Shown: positions 1 to 7,774 of the stretch, piece by piece
Layout of the letters: the number at the start of each line of letters is the position of its first letter
Numbering within the stretch: position 1 is the stretch's first letter
Assembly (NCBI RefSeq): GCF_001652915.1
Contig: NZ_BBQI01000131.1
Location: 32,101 to 96,100, forward strand
DNA: 64,000 bases
Reading direction: 5' to 3'
Origin: Cupriavidus sp. D384
GTDB lineage: Bacteria > Pseudomonadota > Gammaproteobacteria > Burkholderiales > Burkholderiaceae
The notes under the pieces: model-generated
What the model saw: the letters and a program-made list of their open reading frames with translations, nothing else
What the model was told of the DNA's origin: nothing
The model's database searches: none
Translations under genes and position numbers: made by a program

Positions 1-332
1 TGATGCACTTTCAATCATCGGAAAAATGGCGCCGCAGGCGCTGCGGGTGGCGAGATAGCGCATGCGCGCAAATAAATAAGCCCGCCGGGCCTGAATTCAG
101 CGTTCGCTGAAACCCTCTTGCGTCTGACCGGGTATCCGATTTGATCCGATTAAGTTTCGATTCATGTTTCCGGATTGGACGCGGTAGTGCACCGCCCACC
201 GACAGCCGCCGTCCACACGCGCATTCAGGCAATGCCGGACAACCGAACCGCCGACTGTGGCCTGTGCCATAAGTTCAGTAATTCTTCTTAATTGAGATTT
301 TTCGTATTTTTTGGTTTGTCGCTGCAAAGGAT
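1..332. other. Left-edge interval, no gene seen
   Basis: I see no convincing gene here on either strand; the open frames have no ribosome site and no recognisable motif. The interval holds one short palindrome at 96-111 (TTCAGCG, two bases, CGCTGAA) without a following T-run, so it is not an obvious terminator. The last 40 bases become AT-rich ahead of the downstream promoter. Confidence 0.5.
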
Positions 333-360
333 TTGCAGCATGGCCCGCAGTGGTTATAAT
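333..360 (+). promoter_or_regulatory. Sigma-70-like promoter of the H-NS-like gene
   Basis: A perfect -10 box TATAAT at 355-360 is preceded, 16 bases upstream, by TTGCAG at 333-338. The start codon lies 45 bases further on, leaving a short leader with a GAGGGA ribosome site at 394-399. Confidence 0.6.
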
Positions 361-405
361 GCTTTTCGTCAATTCACGGACCCACCAGTAAATCGAGGGA
401 TACAA

Positions 406-717
406 ATGGCGACATATCAGGAAATCGTTCAGAAAATCAGCGAACTGCAGCGGGAGGCCGAAGAGATCAAGGCGCGCGAGCAAGCGACCGTAATCGCCGA
501 GATTCGCGAGAAAATCGAACAATTTGGCCTGACCGCCGAAGACCTCGGATTTGGTGGCAAGAGCGTGGCCGGCAAGAAGGCCACTACCGCCCGCAAGGTT
601 CCGGTTCGTTATCGCGATAGCGCCGGAAATACCTGGACCGGCCGGGGCAAGCGCCCGGGCTGGCTGACCCAGGCACTGGCGAATGGCAAGTCGATGGAAG
701 ACTTCCTGATTCGCTAA
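406..717 (+). CDS. H-NS-family histone-like nucleoid protein
   Basis: This is a 103-aa H-NS family protein, which binds curved AT-rich DNA and silences horizontally acquired genes. The N-terminal half (residues 3-45) is charged and heptad-like, as expected for the oligomerising coiled coil. The C-terminal half carries the DNA-binding signature TWTGRGKRPGWL (residues 76-87). The start at 406 is chosen because of the GAGGGA ribosome site and typical H-NS length; the same frame stays open upstream to 292, but that extension runs across the promoter. It stands alone, with its own promoter and terminator. The paralogue identity (hns, bpH3-like) cannot be resolved by eye. Confidence 0.9.
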   Translation: MATYQEIVQKISELQREAEEIKAREQATVIAEIREKIEQFGLTAEDLGFGGKSVAGKKATTARKVPVRYRDSAGNTWTGRGKRPGWLTQALANGKSMEDFLIR

Positions 718-748
718 GCGGCGACGCCACGCACGCAAGCAAGCAAAG

Positions 749-777
749 AAAAACCGGGCCAAGGCCCGGTTTTTTTA
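749..777. terminator. Bidirectional intrinsic terminator
   Basis: The stem ACCGGGCC/GGCCCGGT (753-760 and 763-770) has a two-base loop, a T-run on the plus side and an A-run before it. It can therefore end both the H-NS-like gene and the convergent galE. Confidence 0.85.
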
Positions 778-791
778 TTGGCGAATGCCGA

Positions 792-1811
792 TCATGCGGC
801 AAATCCCTTTGGATTCATCGACTGCCAGCGCCAGGAATCCTCGCACATGCGATCCAGGTCGTGGCGGGCACGCCAGCCCAGCAGTTGCTGGGCCAGGCCC
901 GGATCGGCATAGCACGACGCAATGTCGCCCGGACGCCGCTCGACGATCTGATAGGGCACGGCGCGCCCGCTGGCTCGTTCGTAGGCCTTCACTACCTCCA
1001 GGACGCTGTAGCCACGGCCCGTGCCGAGGTTCACCGTCATCCCGCGCGGATGGTTGCGCAGGTAATTCAGCGCCGCCACATGGCCGTCGGCCAGATCGCT
1101 GACGTGGATGTAGTCGCGCACCCCGGTACCGTCGACGGTCGGGTAATCGCCACCGTAGACGCTCAGCTTTTCGCGCCGTCCGCCGGCCACCTGGGCCACA
1201 TACGGCATCAGGTTGTTCGGAATGCCACCCGGATCTTCGCCAATCAGGCCGCTGTCATGCGCGCCAACCGGATTGAAATATCGTAGAAAAGCGATACGCC
1301 ATTCAGGATCGGATTTTTCCAGATCACGCAGGATCTGTTCACCCATCAATTTGGTCTGGCCGTACGGATTGGTGGCCGACAGCGGGAAATCCTCGAGAAT
1401 CGGCACGGTATGCGGATTGCCATAGACCGTGGCCGACGAACTGAACACCAGTTGCCTGACGCCGGCAGACTGCATCGCGCTGCATAGCGTGATCATGCCT
1501 TCGAGGTTGTTTCCGTAATATTCGAGCGGCTTGCTGACCGATTCGCCCACTGCCTTGAGCGCCGCAAAATGAATCGCCCCGGCAATCTTGTGCTGGGCGA
1601 ACAGGCGGTCCAGCAGCGCGCGATCGCGCACATCGCCTTCCACGAAATGCGGCGTGGTGCCAGTAATGCGGGCCAGACGGCTCACCACCTCACGGCTGCT
1701 GTTGCACAGATTATCGAGTCCGATCACTTGATAGCCCGCCTCATGCAACGCCACCCAGGTGTGCGAAGCGATATATCCGGTTGCGCCGGTCAGCAGTAAG
1801 GTTTCAGCCAT
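792..1811 (-). CDS. galE: UDP-glucose 4-epimerase GalE
   Basis: A 339-aa extended short-chain dehydrogenase/epimerase that interconverts UDP-glucose and UDP-galactose with bound NAD, feeding exopolysaccharide and LPS sugar synthesis. The NAD-binding motif is at the N-terminus (TGATGYIAS; the usual form is GGxGYIGS). SSSATVYG is followed by the catalytic tyrosine and lysine in YGQTK, and NLGTGRGYSVLEV near the C-terminus is typical of GalE. The start at 1811 places the Rossmann motif at residue 7; the frame is open about 25 codons further upstream, but that part has no homology feel. It ends head-to-head with the H-NS-like gene at a shared terminator. Confidence 0.93.
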   Translation of the reverse strand: MAETLLLTGATGYIASHTWVALHEAGYQVIGLDNLCNSSREVVSRLARITGTTPHFVEGDVRDRALLDRLFAQHKIAGAIHFAALKAVGESVSKPLEYYGNNLEGMITLCSAMQSAGVRQLVFSSSATVYGNPHTVPILEDFPLSATNPYGQTKLMGEQILRDLEKSDPEWRIAFLRYFNPVGAHDSGLIGEDPGGIPNNLMPYVAQVAGGRREKLSVYGGDYPTVDGTGVRDYIHVSDLADGHVAALNYLRNHPRGMTVNLGTGRGYSVLEVVKAYERASGRAVPYQIVERRPGDIASCYADPGLAQQLLGWRARHDLDRMCEDSWRWQSMNPKGFAA

Positions 1812-1931
1812 GGAAATAGTCAGGTCGGTAAGTGTTTCACGACGCTGGCCGAATCTCCGGTCGGGATTCGCAGGTCGAGCCGACATCTTAACCGGCCGGT
1901 ATTACGGCCGCTTCCCGCATTCAAACGAATG

Positions 1932-3005
1932 TCAGGATTCCCGACCCAGCCGTGCTGGCTGCGGTGTCATCAACGGCAATCCGGCACGCGCCTGCCACGC
2001 CTCATAAGCTGCATGCAGACGCCAGCCCGACTCCAGGTCGCGCATGCCCAGCAGCTGCGCGACCGCGGCCGGCGTGGTGCCGGCATCGAAATGCATCGCG
2101 CCGCAGGTATTTCGCAGCGTCTGCGGCGACGCCCGTTCACTGCGGCCCGCCAGGACACCGGCCTCTTCCAGCAGGATCTCGATGCGGCGGTAAATCGAGG
2201 CCGCGTGCATCGGCCGGCCATTGGCCATCGCCGGGAAGACCAGATCGCCCAGCGATTCCGCCGCCTGACGCACGGCCAGCCATCGGCGCAGCGGCGCATG
2301 GGCAAAGCCGAACAGCGGCACCATATAAGTACGCCCGTTATCGGGCCGCACCATCCTGATCGCCATCGCGCCGCCGTCCATGCCGTCGATGCCATCCAGC
2401 GCATCCAGGCGCAACGCCCGCACCTCTGCCACTTTCAGGCCGCCGCCCAGCAGCACGGCCAGCAGCGCCACATCGCGGGCGCGCTTCCAGGCCGTGGGCG
2501 ACATATCGGTCTTCGCGTCCTTGCCTGCCGGCATTTCCGGCTCGGGCGCCAGGATGCGCGCCACCAGCAGATCGCGCTCGCCGGGCAGCAGGAAGGCGGT
2601 GGGATCGTTCTCGCCGTCGGCAAGATGCGCCTTCACGGCCTGGCTGGCCGGATTGTGCAGATTCTGTTGCAGGGTCGCCAGATGGTGAAATATCCGCTCT
2701 ATCAACCGCGCATATCGATAGCGGTGGCGCTTGTGGAGATTCTGCGCGTCGAGAAAGGCGCCGATCTGGGCGGCCGACCACTTCAGCGGCGGCAGGCCCT
2801 GTTCGCCCGACCAGCGCAGGAGCTTGCCCCACATGGCGCGGTACACGATGGCCGTGCCGGGGCGAAATCCATGGCGCGCCAGCCAGCCGTCGAAGGCGCG
2901 TTCCGGTTGCCGATACCAGGCGGCCAGGTCGGCGTCGAACAGTTCGTCGGACACCGGCTGCGCCCCATCGGCCGTGGCGGCGTCGATCGCGGGGTGAGTC
3001 ACCAC
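1932..3005 (-). CDS. Degenerate tyrosine-recombinase/integrase-like protein
   Basis: A protein of about 357 aa with the layout of a tyrosine recombinase: an N-terminal SAM-like core-binding half and a C-terminal catalytic-like half (RDVALLAVLLGGGLKVAEV, then SPQTLRNTCGAMHF, then LGMRDLESGWRLHAAYE). Key catalytic residues look substituted. The first arginine of the GLRxxE motif is lysine, the HxxR histidine region reads PQTLR, and the LGH histidine is methionine; only the second arginine and a tyrosine near the end remain. The GTG start (3003-3005, or the next GTG at 3000) follows an AGGAGA ribosome site; the open frame extends to 3128. No att sites, tRNA or phage genes are nearby, so it is probably a DNA-binding relic or a repurposed protein. 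Confidence 0.7.
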   Translation of the reverse strand: MVTHPAIDAATADGAQPVSDELFDADLAAWYRQPERAFDGWLARHGFRPGTAIVYRAMWGKLLRWSGEQGLPPLKWSAAQIGAFLDAQNLHKRHRYRYARLIERIFHHLATLQQNLHNPASQAVKAHLADGENDPTAFLLPGERDLLVARILAPEPEMPAGKDAKTDMSPTAWKRARDVALLAVLLGGGLKVAEVRALRLDALDGIDGMDGGAMAIRMVRPDNGRTYMVPLFGFAHAPLRRWLAVRQAAESLGDLVFPAMANGRPMHAASIYRRIEILLEEAGVLAGRSERASPQTLRNTCGAMHFDAGTTPAAVAQLLGMRDLESGWRLHAAYEAWQARAGLPLMTPQPARLGRES

Positions 3006-3083
3006 TTCATCTCCTGCATGGGGGCAATGCGCCCATTGTAGACAATGCGCCACTGGACGCTGCGGCAGTGCCGCAAATAGTCT

Positions 3084-3099
3084 CTGCAACCGGTTGCAG
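3084..3099. promoter_or_regulatory. Perfect 16-bp palindrome, operator-like (copy 1)
   Basis: CTGCAACCGGTTGCAG is a perfect palindrome with a CG centre, a shape typical of LacI-family operators. It lies between the divergent recombinase-like and nitronate monooxygenase genes, exactly 50 bp centre-to-centre from a second copy. Confidence 0.6.
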
Positions 3100-3133
3100 C
3101 GTGCCCGGCGAACGTGGTACCTTGCCATTCATC

Positions 3134-3149
3134 ATGCAACTGGTTGCAT
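3134..3149. promoter_or_regulatory. 16-bp palindrome, operator-like (copy 2)
   Basis: ATGCAACTGGTTGCAT repeats the TGCAAC/GTTGCA arms of the element at 3084-3099, with one mismatch at the centre. It sits 58 bases before the nitronate monooxygenase start and probably overlaps its promoter. Confidence 0.6.
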
Positions 3150-3207
3150 AGATCGCCGCGTTCGCATGTACCCCACCGATTTGCCGCCTCCATCCGAAGG
3201 AACCGTC

Positions 3208-4197
3208 ATGGCTATTCCCGCCCTGCTCCAAAACCTGTCGCTGCCGGCCGTCTGCTCGCCGCTGTTCATCATTTCCAACCCCGATCTGGTCATCGCGCAG
3301 TGCAAGGCCGGCGTGGTGGGATCTTTCCCGGCGCTGAACGCGCGCCCGGCAGAGAAGCTGGAGGAATGGCTGGACCGCATCACGACCGAGCTGGCGGAGC
3401 ACGATGCCAGGCACCCCGACCGCCCCGCCGCGCCGTTCGCGGTCAACCAGATCGTGCACAAGTCCAATGACCGGCTCGAACACGACCTGGAAATGTGCGT
3501 GCGCTACAAGGTGCCCATCGTCATCACGTCGTTGGGCGCCCGCGTGGAGGTCAACGAGGCCGTGCATTCGTACGGCGGCATCGTGCTGCATGACGTGATC
3601 AACAACACCTTCGCCCGCAAGGCGATCGACAAGGGCGCCGACGGCCTGATCGCCGTGGCGGCCGGTGCGGGCGGCCACGCCGGCACGCTGTCGCCGTTCG
3701 CGCTGCTGCACGAGATCCGCGAATGGTTCGACGGCCCGCTGCTGCTGTCCGGCGCCATTGCCAGCGGCGACGCGGTACTGGCCGCCCAGGCGGCAGGCGC
3801 CGACCTGGCCTATATCGGCTCGGCCTTCATTGCCACGCTGGAAGCCAATGCCCAGGACGCCTACAAGCAGATGATCGTCGACAGCAGCGCCGACGATATC
3901 GTCTATTCCAACCTGTTCACGGGCGTACACGGCAACTATCTGCGCGAAAGCATCGTGCGCTCGGGTCTGGACCCGGAAGCACTGCCGACGTCGGATGCCA
4001 CCGCCATGAACTTTGGTTCGACCCGGGTCAAGCCGTGGAAGGATATCTGGGGCGCCGGCCAGGGCGTGGGCGCCATCAAGCGCGTGGTACCTGCTGCCGA
4101 ACTGGTGCGCCGTTTTGTGGAAGAGTACGCGCTGGCACGCCGCCGACTGGGCCTGGCGCCCGCCGAAGCCGCCGCGCACGCGGCCAGCGTCGCCTGA
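3208..4197 (+). CDS. Nitronate monooxygenase (2-nitropropane dioxygenase family)
   Basis: A 329-aa FMN-dependent TIM-barrel enzyme of the nitronate monooxygenase class, which oxidises toxic nitronates such as propionate 3-nitronate to the carbonyl compound and nitrite or nitrate. The family pattern is clear: PLFIISNPDLVIAQCKAG near the N-terminus, then GADGLIAVAAGAGGHAG (flavin phosphate site and catalytic histidine), then LLSGAIASGDAV and AGADLAYIGSAFIAT. The start at 3208 follows a GAAGGA ribosome site. Twin palindromes upstream suggest repression by a regulator that is not encoded next door. The gene is monocistronic. Confidence 0.9.
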   Translation: MAIPALLQNLSLPAVCSPLFIISNPDLVIAQCKAGVVGSFPALNARPAEKLEEWLDRITTELAEHDARHPDRPAAPFAVNQIVHKSNDRLEHDLEMCVRYKVPIVITSLGARVEVNEAVHSYGGIVLHDVINNTFARKAIDKGADGLIAVAAGAGGHAGTLSPFALLHEIREWFDGPLLLSGAIASGDAVLAAQAAGADLAYIGSAFIATLEANAQDAYKQMIVDSSADDIVYSNLFTGVHGNYLRESIVRSGLDPEALPTSDATAMNFGSTRVKPWKDIWGAGQGVGAIKRVVPAAELVRRFVEEYALARRRLGLAPAEAAAHAASVA

Positions 4198-4296
4198 TTG
4201 GCGTTTTTCTGATGTCTTCCTGATAGCCTGATGGCCCTTCCTTCCCGCCGGTTCATGCACTGGCGGGAAAGGGCCTCGGCACCAGATGGCGTGTCG

Positions 4297-4887
4297 TTAT
4301 TCCTCGCCGGGCTTTTCCAGCAGCGGCATCAGGTCACGCCCCCATTTCACCCAGTCCTCCTGGAACCGGATGCCGCGCCGCAGCAGCGCGTACTGGATTT
4401 GCTGGCGCCGGTCGAGCGTGCCGCCAAAGTCCTTGCGTTCGATATCGCGGTAGAGCGCCAGACGATCCTCGTGCAAGGCGATCAGGCGTTGCATCTCCTG
4501 GTCCAGTCCGAGCGGGCCGATTGCAGCATCTGCACGTAGCTTGACCAGAATTTCCTCACGCTGATCCAGCCCCGCGCCGGGCGACAGCACCCACCGCACC
4601 AGTTCCTCGCGGCCGGCGGGCAGCACGTAGTAGACCTTCTTGCGGTTCTTCCTTTCCACCGCTGCGCCATCGGGCCCGCTCGCCGGGCTCCCCAGGCTTG
4701 GCTGCTCCCTGCCGCCTTCCTCGGCCGCAATCCAGCCCATTTCGGCCATCCGCCCCAGTTCGCGGTAGATCTGCTGGTGCGTGGCGTGCCAGAAATAGCC
4801 GATGGACTTGTCGAAACGGCGCGCCAGGTCGTAGCCCGACGATGGCTTTTCGATCAGGGAAATCAGGAGCGCGTGCTGGGTTGACAT
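4297..4887 (-). CDS. PadR-family transcriptional regulator
   Basis: A 196-aa PadR protein. The N-terminal winged helix (residues 1-75, LLISLIEKPSSGYDLARRF then QIYRELGRMAEMGWI) is the PadR DNA-binding fold, and the alpha-helical C-terminal half fits the Vir_act_alpha_C dimerisation domain. Such proteins usually repress phenolic-acid or efflux genes and often themselves. It faces away from a small gene at 5230. An inverted repeat at 5091-5109 in the intervening region is a possible binding site, although it lacks the usual ATGT/ACAT arms. Confidence 0.88.
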   Translation of the reverse strand: MSTQHALLISLIEKPSSGYDLARRFDKSIGYFWHATHQQIYRELGRMAEMGWIAAEEGGREQPSLGSPASGPDGAAVERKNRKKVYYVLPAGREELVRWVLSPGAGLDQREEILVKLRADAAIGPLGLDQEMQRLIALHEDRLALYRDIERKDFGGTLDRRQQIQYALLRRGIRFQEDWVKWGRDLMPLLEKPGEE

Positions 4888-5229
4888 TCGCCGTGGAAGT
4901 GGTGGCCCGGGTTGGCACGAACGTTGCTGCCTTGAGCCGGGAATGTTCAGGGTGGCGCTATGGTAGCGCGCAAGTCAGGGCGCGTCATGCCGTTAACCCT
5001 TGCAACGCCTGTTGGGCAGGTCGCTACGCGGGGACACCCTCCGGATATCGACCGGGCCGACGGAATCCTAAATATGACAATTCAGGCAATTCTCCTGAAA
5101 CTGATGTAAAAAAATCGAAATGGCTTTTCGCGACCGCCTGCAATACATTCCAGACATTGCCACCCGCATGCGCGCGCCTTTTCTTTGCCGGCCCAACGTT
5201 CAGCGCCATGCGTCTCCTGGGAGTCGTCG
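4888..5229. other. Divergent intergenic region with one inverted repeat
   Basis: The 342 bases between padR-like and the 71-aa gene contain no gene I can support. An inverted repeat TTCAGG-N7-CCTGAA (5091-5109) sits in an AT-richer stretch and may be an operator. No perfect -35/-10 pair was seen. Confidence 0.4.
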
Positions 5230-5445
5230 ATGAACGCAAGACCGGAAATTACCGAAGGCACGGCTGCGGGCGAAACCTCGGCGGCGATCAACGCGGCCCG
5301 TGCACGCGCCGGATCGGCCCCGATCTATTACCGGCTGCCCGACACTCCGGACGGCCACCATATCAAGGAATACGCCAGCGGCCTGCGGCAGCTGGTGCGC
5401 TTCGTCGGTGTCGAGGAACAGGTCGTCAAATACAGCCTGACCTGA
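5230..5445 (+). CDS. Small conserved-looking hypothetical protein
   Basis: A 71-aa soluble protein of unknown function without signal peptide, cysteines or membrane segment. The start at 5230 is chosen over an in-frame one at 5185 because GGGAG lies just upstream and the extension is arginine- and proline-poor noise. The C-terminal half (PIYYRLPDTPDGHHIKEY, then VGVEEQVVKYSLT) reads like a compact folded domain. An intrinsic terminator follows about 85 bases later, which supports a real transcript. I do not recognise the family. Confidence 0.6.
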   Translation: MNARPEITEGTAAGETSAAINAARARAGSAPIYYRLPDTPDGHHIKEYASGLRQLVRFVGVEEQVVKYSLT

Positions 5446-5529
5446 TTGCCAGCGGGCTGCCGGGCTCACCCGGCGGCGCGCCGAAGCTGCTGCTTGTCTC
5501 CTCCTGTCCCTTGTGGACCTGGGATTTCT

Positions 5530-5556
5530 GCCCGCGATACCCTCGCGGGCTTTTTC
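5530..5556 (+). terminator. Intrinsic terminator
   Basis: Stem GCCCGCG (5530-5536) and CGCGGGC (5544-5550) with a seven-base loop is followed by TTTTT. It ends the transcript of the 71-aa gene. Confidence 0.8.
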
Positions 5557-5571
5557 TTTCCTGCGGGCAAT

Positions 5572-5608
5572 AAAAAACCGGCCGCCGGGCTGGCGCCCGT
5601 GGCCGGTT
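5572..5608 (-). terminator. Intrinsic terminator of the Bug gene
   Basis: The arms AACCGGCC (5576-5583) and GGCCGGTT (5601-5608) form a stem. Read on the minus strand it is followed by TTTTTTATT, downstream of the tctC-like stop codon. Confidence 0.75.
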
Positions 5609-5660
5609 CGAGTACTGCGTAATACGTACTGCGGTACTGCTTTTTCTACAGCGCTGGCGA

Positions 5661-6665
5661 TCAGTCCACCGTTGCGCCCGAAGCCTTCACCACCTTGGCC
5701 CACTTGGCGGTCTCGGACTTCATGAAGGCAGCCAGCTGGGCCGGCTTTTCCGGGTTCGGCTCGGCGCCTTGCTCGGCCATCTGCTTCTTCACTTCCGGCA
5801 TGGCCAGGATCTTGACCACTTCGGCGTTCAGGCGGTCGACGATCGGCTGCGGCGTGCCGCCGGTGGCGTACAGGGCAAACCACGACGTGGCTTCATAGCC
5901 CGGCACACCGGCTTCGGCCACGGTCGGCACGTCCGGCAGGGCCGGCGAGCGCTTGGCCGAGGTCACGGCGATGGCGCGCAGCTTGCCGGCCTTCACGTGC
6001 GGGTACGACGACGGCATGTTGTCGAACATCAGGCCGATCTGGTTGCCCAGCAGGTCGTTCACGGCCGGGGCGCTGCCCTTGTACGGGATGTGCTGGATAT
6101 GCAGGCCGGTCATCGAGTTGAACAGCTCGCCCGACAGGTGCATCGACGAACCGCTACCCGACGAACCGTACGACAGCTTGTCCGGGTTGGCCTTCACGTA
6201 GGCGATCAGTTCCTTGACGTTGTGCACCGGCACCTTCGGGTTCACCACGACGATGTTCGGCACCATGGCAACGCGCGTGATCGGCGCGAAATCCTTGACC
6301 GGATCGTACGGCAGCTTCGAGTACAGCGACTGGTTGATCGCGTGCGTGCCGATCGTACCCATGAACAGCGTGTAGCCGTCGCCCTGGGCCTTGGCGGCCA
6401 GAGACGCGCCAATGTTGCCGCCTGCGCCCGGACGGTTGTCCACCACCACCGGCTGACCCAGCGCCTTGCCCAGTTGCAGGCTGACGATACGGGCCAGGAT
6501 GTCGGTGGTGCCACCGGCCGAGAACGGCACGATCATCGTGATCGGCTTGGTCGGGTAGTTGCCCTGCGCCTGAGCGCCGGTCATGACGGCAAAGCCGGCT
6601 GCCATTGCCACGCCAGCGGCCAGCAGGCGTCTGCGCGCCTTCGAGGTTTGATTGGTGATGCTCAT
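5661..6665 (-). CDS. Bug-family (TctC-like) periplasmic solute-binding protein
   Basis: A 334-aa tripartite tricarboxylate transporter receptor-type protein, abundant in Burkholderiales. A signal peptide with an RRR n-region and cleavage near AQA-QG (residues 10-33) is followed by NYPTKPITMIVPFSAGGTTD, the ligand loop of the family. VVVDNRPGAGGNIGA and GYTLFMGT are further family blocks. It binds small carboxylates in the periplasm. The start at 6665 follows a CTGGAG ribosome site. No TctA/TctB membrane subunits are nearby, so it is an orphan receptor, and its ligand cannot be read from sequence. It probably shares a transcript with the SDR gene 108 bases upstream. Confidence 0.93.
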   Translation of the reverse strand: MSITNQTSKARRRLLAAGVAMAAGFAVMTGAQAQGNYPTKPITMIVPFSAGGTTDILARIVSLQLGKALGQPVVVDNRPGAGGNIGASLAAKAQGDGYTLFMGTIGTHAINQSLYSKLPYDPVKDFAPITRVAMVPNIVVVNPKVPVHNVKELIAYVKANPDKLSYGSSGSGSSMHLSGELFNSMTGLHIQHIPYKGSAPAVNDLLGNQIGLMFDNMPSSYPHVKAGKLRAIAVTSAKRSPALPDVPTVAEAGVPGYEATSWFALYATGGTPQPIVDRLNAEVVKILAMPEVKKQMAEQGAEPNPEKPAQLAAFMKSETAKWAKVVKASGATVD

Positions 6666-6773
6666 CTTGTGCTCCAGGAATTGATGCACACCCGCAGACG
6701 AACCTTGTGAGCGCCGCGGGCGCAATGCTTGTGTATCGCTATTCCACCCCGTGCCTTGGGGCGGGCAACTTTC

Positions 6774-7505
6774 TTATACGGGTGCCACCCCCAGCGTGGT
6801 TCCGCCGCAGACGTACAGCACTTGTCCCGTCACGAAACCATTCTCGGGGGCGAGGAAGAACAGCGAGGCACGCGCCACATCTTCCGGCGTTCCCATTCTC
6901 TTCACGGCGATGCTTGCCAGGATGCGCCGTGTCTGTTCGCTGCCCTCCGGATTGCTCTTTCGGAACAGCTCGGTGGCGATGGGACCCGGTGCCACGGCGT
7001 TGACGGTGATGCCGTCGCCGCCCAGCTCCATCGCCAGCGTTCGGGTCATGCCAACCAGCCCCGCCTTGGCCGCGGAATACACCACGCGCTCGGGCTTGCC
7101 CAGCGCCGCGCGCGAGGCCATGTTGACGATGCGGCCAAAGCCGGCCGCGCGCATGGCGGGCAGGCAGGCCTGGGTCAGCAGCATCGTGGCCTGCAGCGTC
7201 AGGCCCACGACGTAATCGAGATCAGCGGCGGTGGCCGTATCGGCCGTGCCGGGACGCGTGGCGCCGGCGTTGTTGACGAGCCGGGTCACCGCGAACTGCG
7301 AGGTCACCTGCGCCGCCACCGCGCGCGTGGCGTCGGCATTGGTCAGGTCGGCCTGGAAAAAGGTCAGGTTCGGATGCGACCACGTCGGTTCTGCATAGTC
7401 GACGTTGATCACACGGGTCACGCCATCGGCGAGCAGCATTTCGGCAATCGCACGGCCAATGCCGGAACTGGCGCCGGTAACAAGCGTGGCAACGGGAAGG
7501 GACAT
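6774..7505 (-). CDS. Short-chain dehydrogenase/reductase (SDR)
   Basis: A 243-aa classical SDR. The cofactor motif TGASSGIG is at residues 10-17, NNAG around residue 85, the catalytic serine in MASRA, and YSAAK carries the tyrosine and lysine. The C-terminal half has NAVAPGPIATELF, and the end VTGQVLYVCGGTTLG is typical of 3-oxoacyl- or 3-hydroxyacyl-type SDRs. The substrate is unknown. The start at 7505 follows GGAGTTTTGAG. The adjacent Bug protein suggests a role in metabolism of an imported acid or alcohol. Confidence 0.9.
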   Translation of the reverse strand: MSLPVATLVTGASSGIGRAIAEMLLADGVTRVINVDYAEPTWSHPNLTFFQADLTNADATRAVAAQVTSQFAVTRLVNNAGATRPGTADTATAADLDYVVGLTLQATMLLTQACLPAMRAAGFGRIVNMASRAALGKPERVVYSAAKAGLVGMTRTLAMELGGDGITVNAVAPGPIATELFRKSNPEGSEQTRRILASIAVKRMGTPEDVARASLFFLAPENGFVTGQVLYVCGGTTLGVAPV

Positions 7506-7702
7506 CTCAAAACTCCGCACCGGCGCAACATAGCCGGGTCAGTCAGAAAAAAGATGCGGCAAGACCGGCGAGCCCGTCGGCCTGGCCGCAATGCTCTACC
7601 TCGTTGGGGAAGAGACACCACTGAAACTTCCCACCTGGATTAACGGCGGGAAACAAGGGAAATTAAGCGTTCGATGAATTGATGGCCGCGCGGCGCCGAA
7701 CT

Positions 7703-7734
7703 GCTCCCCTCTCCCGCCTGCGGGGAAGGGGAGC
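7703..7734. repeat. Imperfect GC-rich hairpin, possibly a dispersed repeat
   Basis: GCTCCCC and GGGGAGC (7703-7709, 7728-7734) flank an inner CCCGC/GCGGG pairing. Such CTCCC-rich hairpins are often found as dispersed intergenic elements near gene ends in GC-rich Proteobacteria. It follows the pcaF stop codon on the minus strand and may also stop transcription. Confidence 0.45.
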
Positions 7735-7774
7735 GAATAGTTCAGCCACGTGGCAAGCGCAAACGCTCAAACCC

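Noticed and set aside
97..762. Long minus-strand frame opposite the H-NS-like gene
   Set aside because: It crosses the promoter, the gene and the terminator of the H-NS-like gene and has no recognisable domain.
1932..3005. Prophage or genomic island integrase
   Set aside because: No tRNA, direct repeats, phage genes or composition change are nearby and the catalytic residues look lost.
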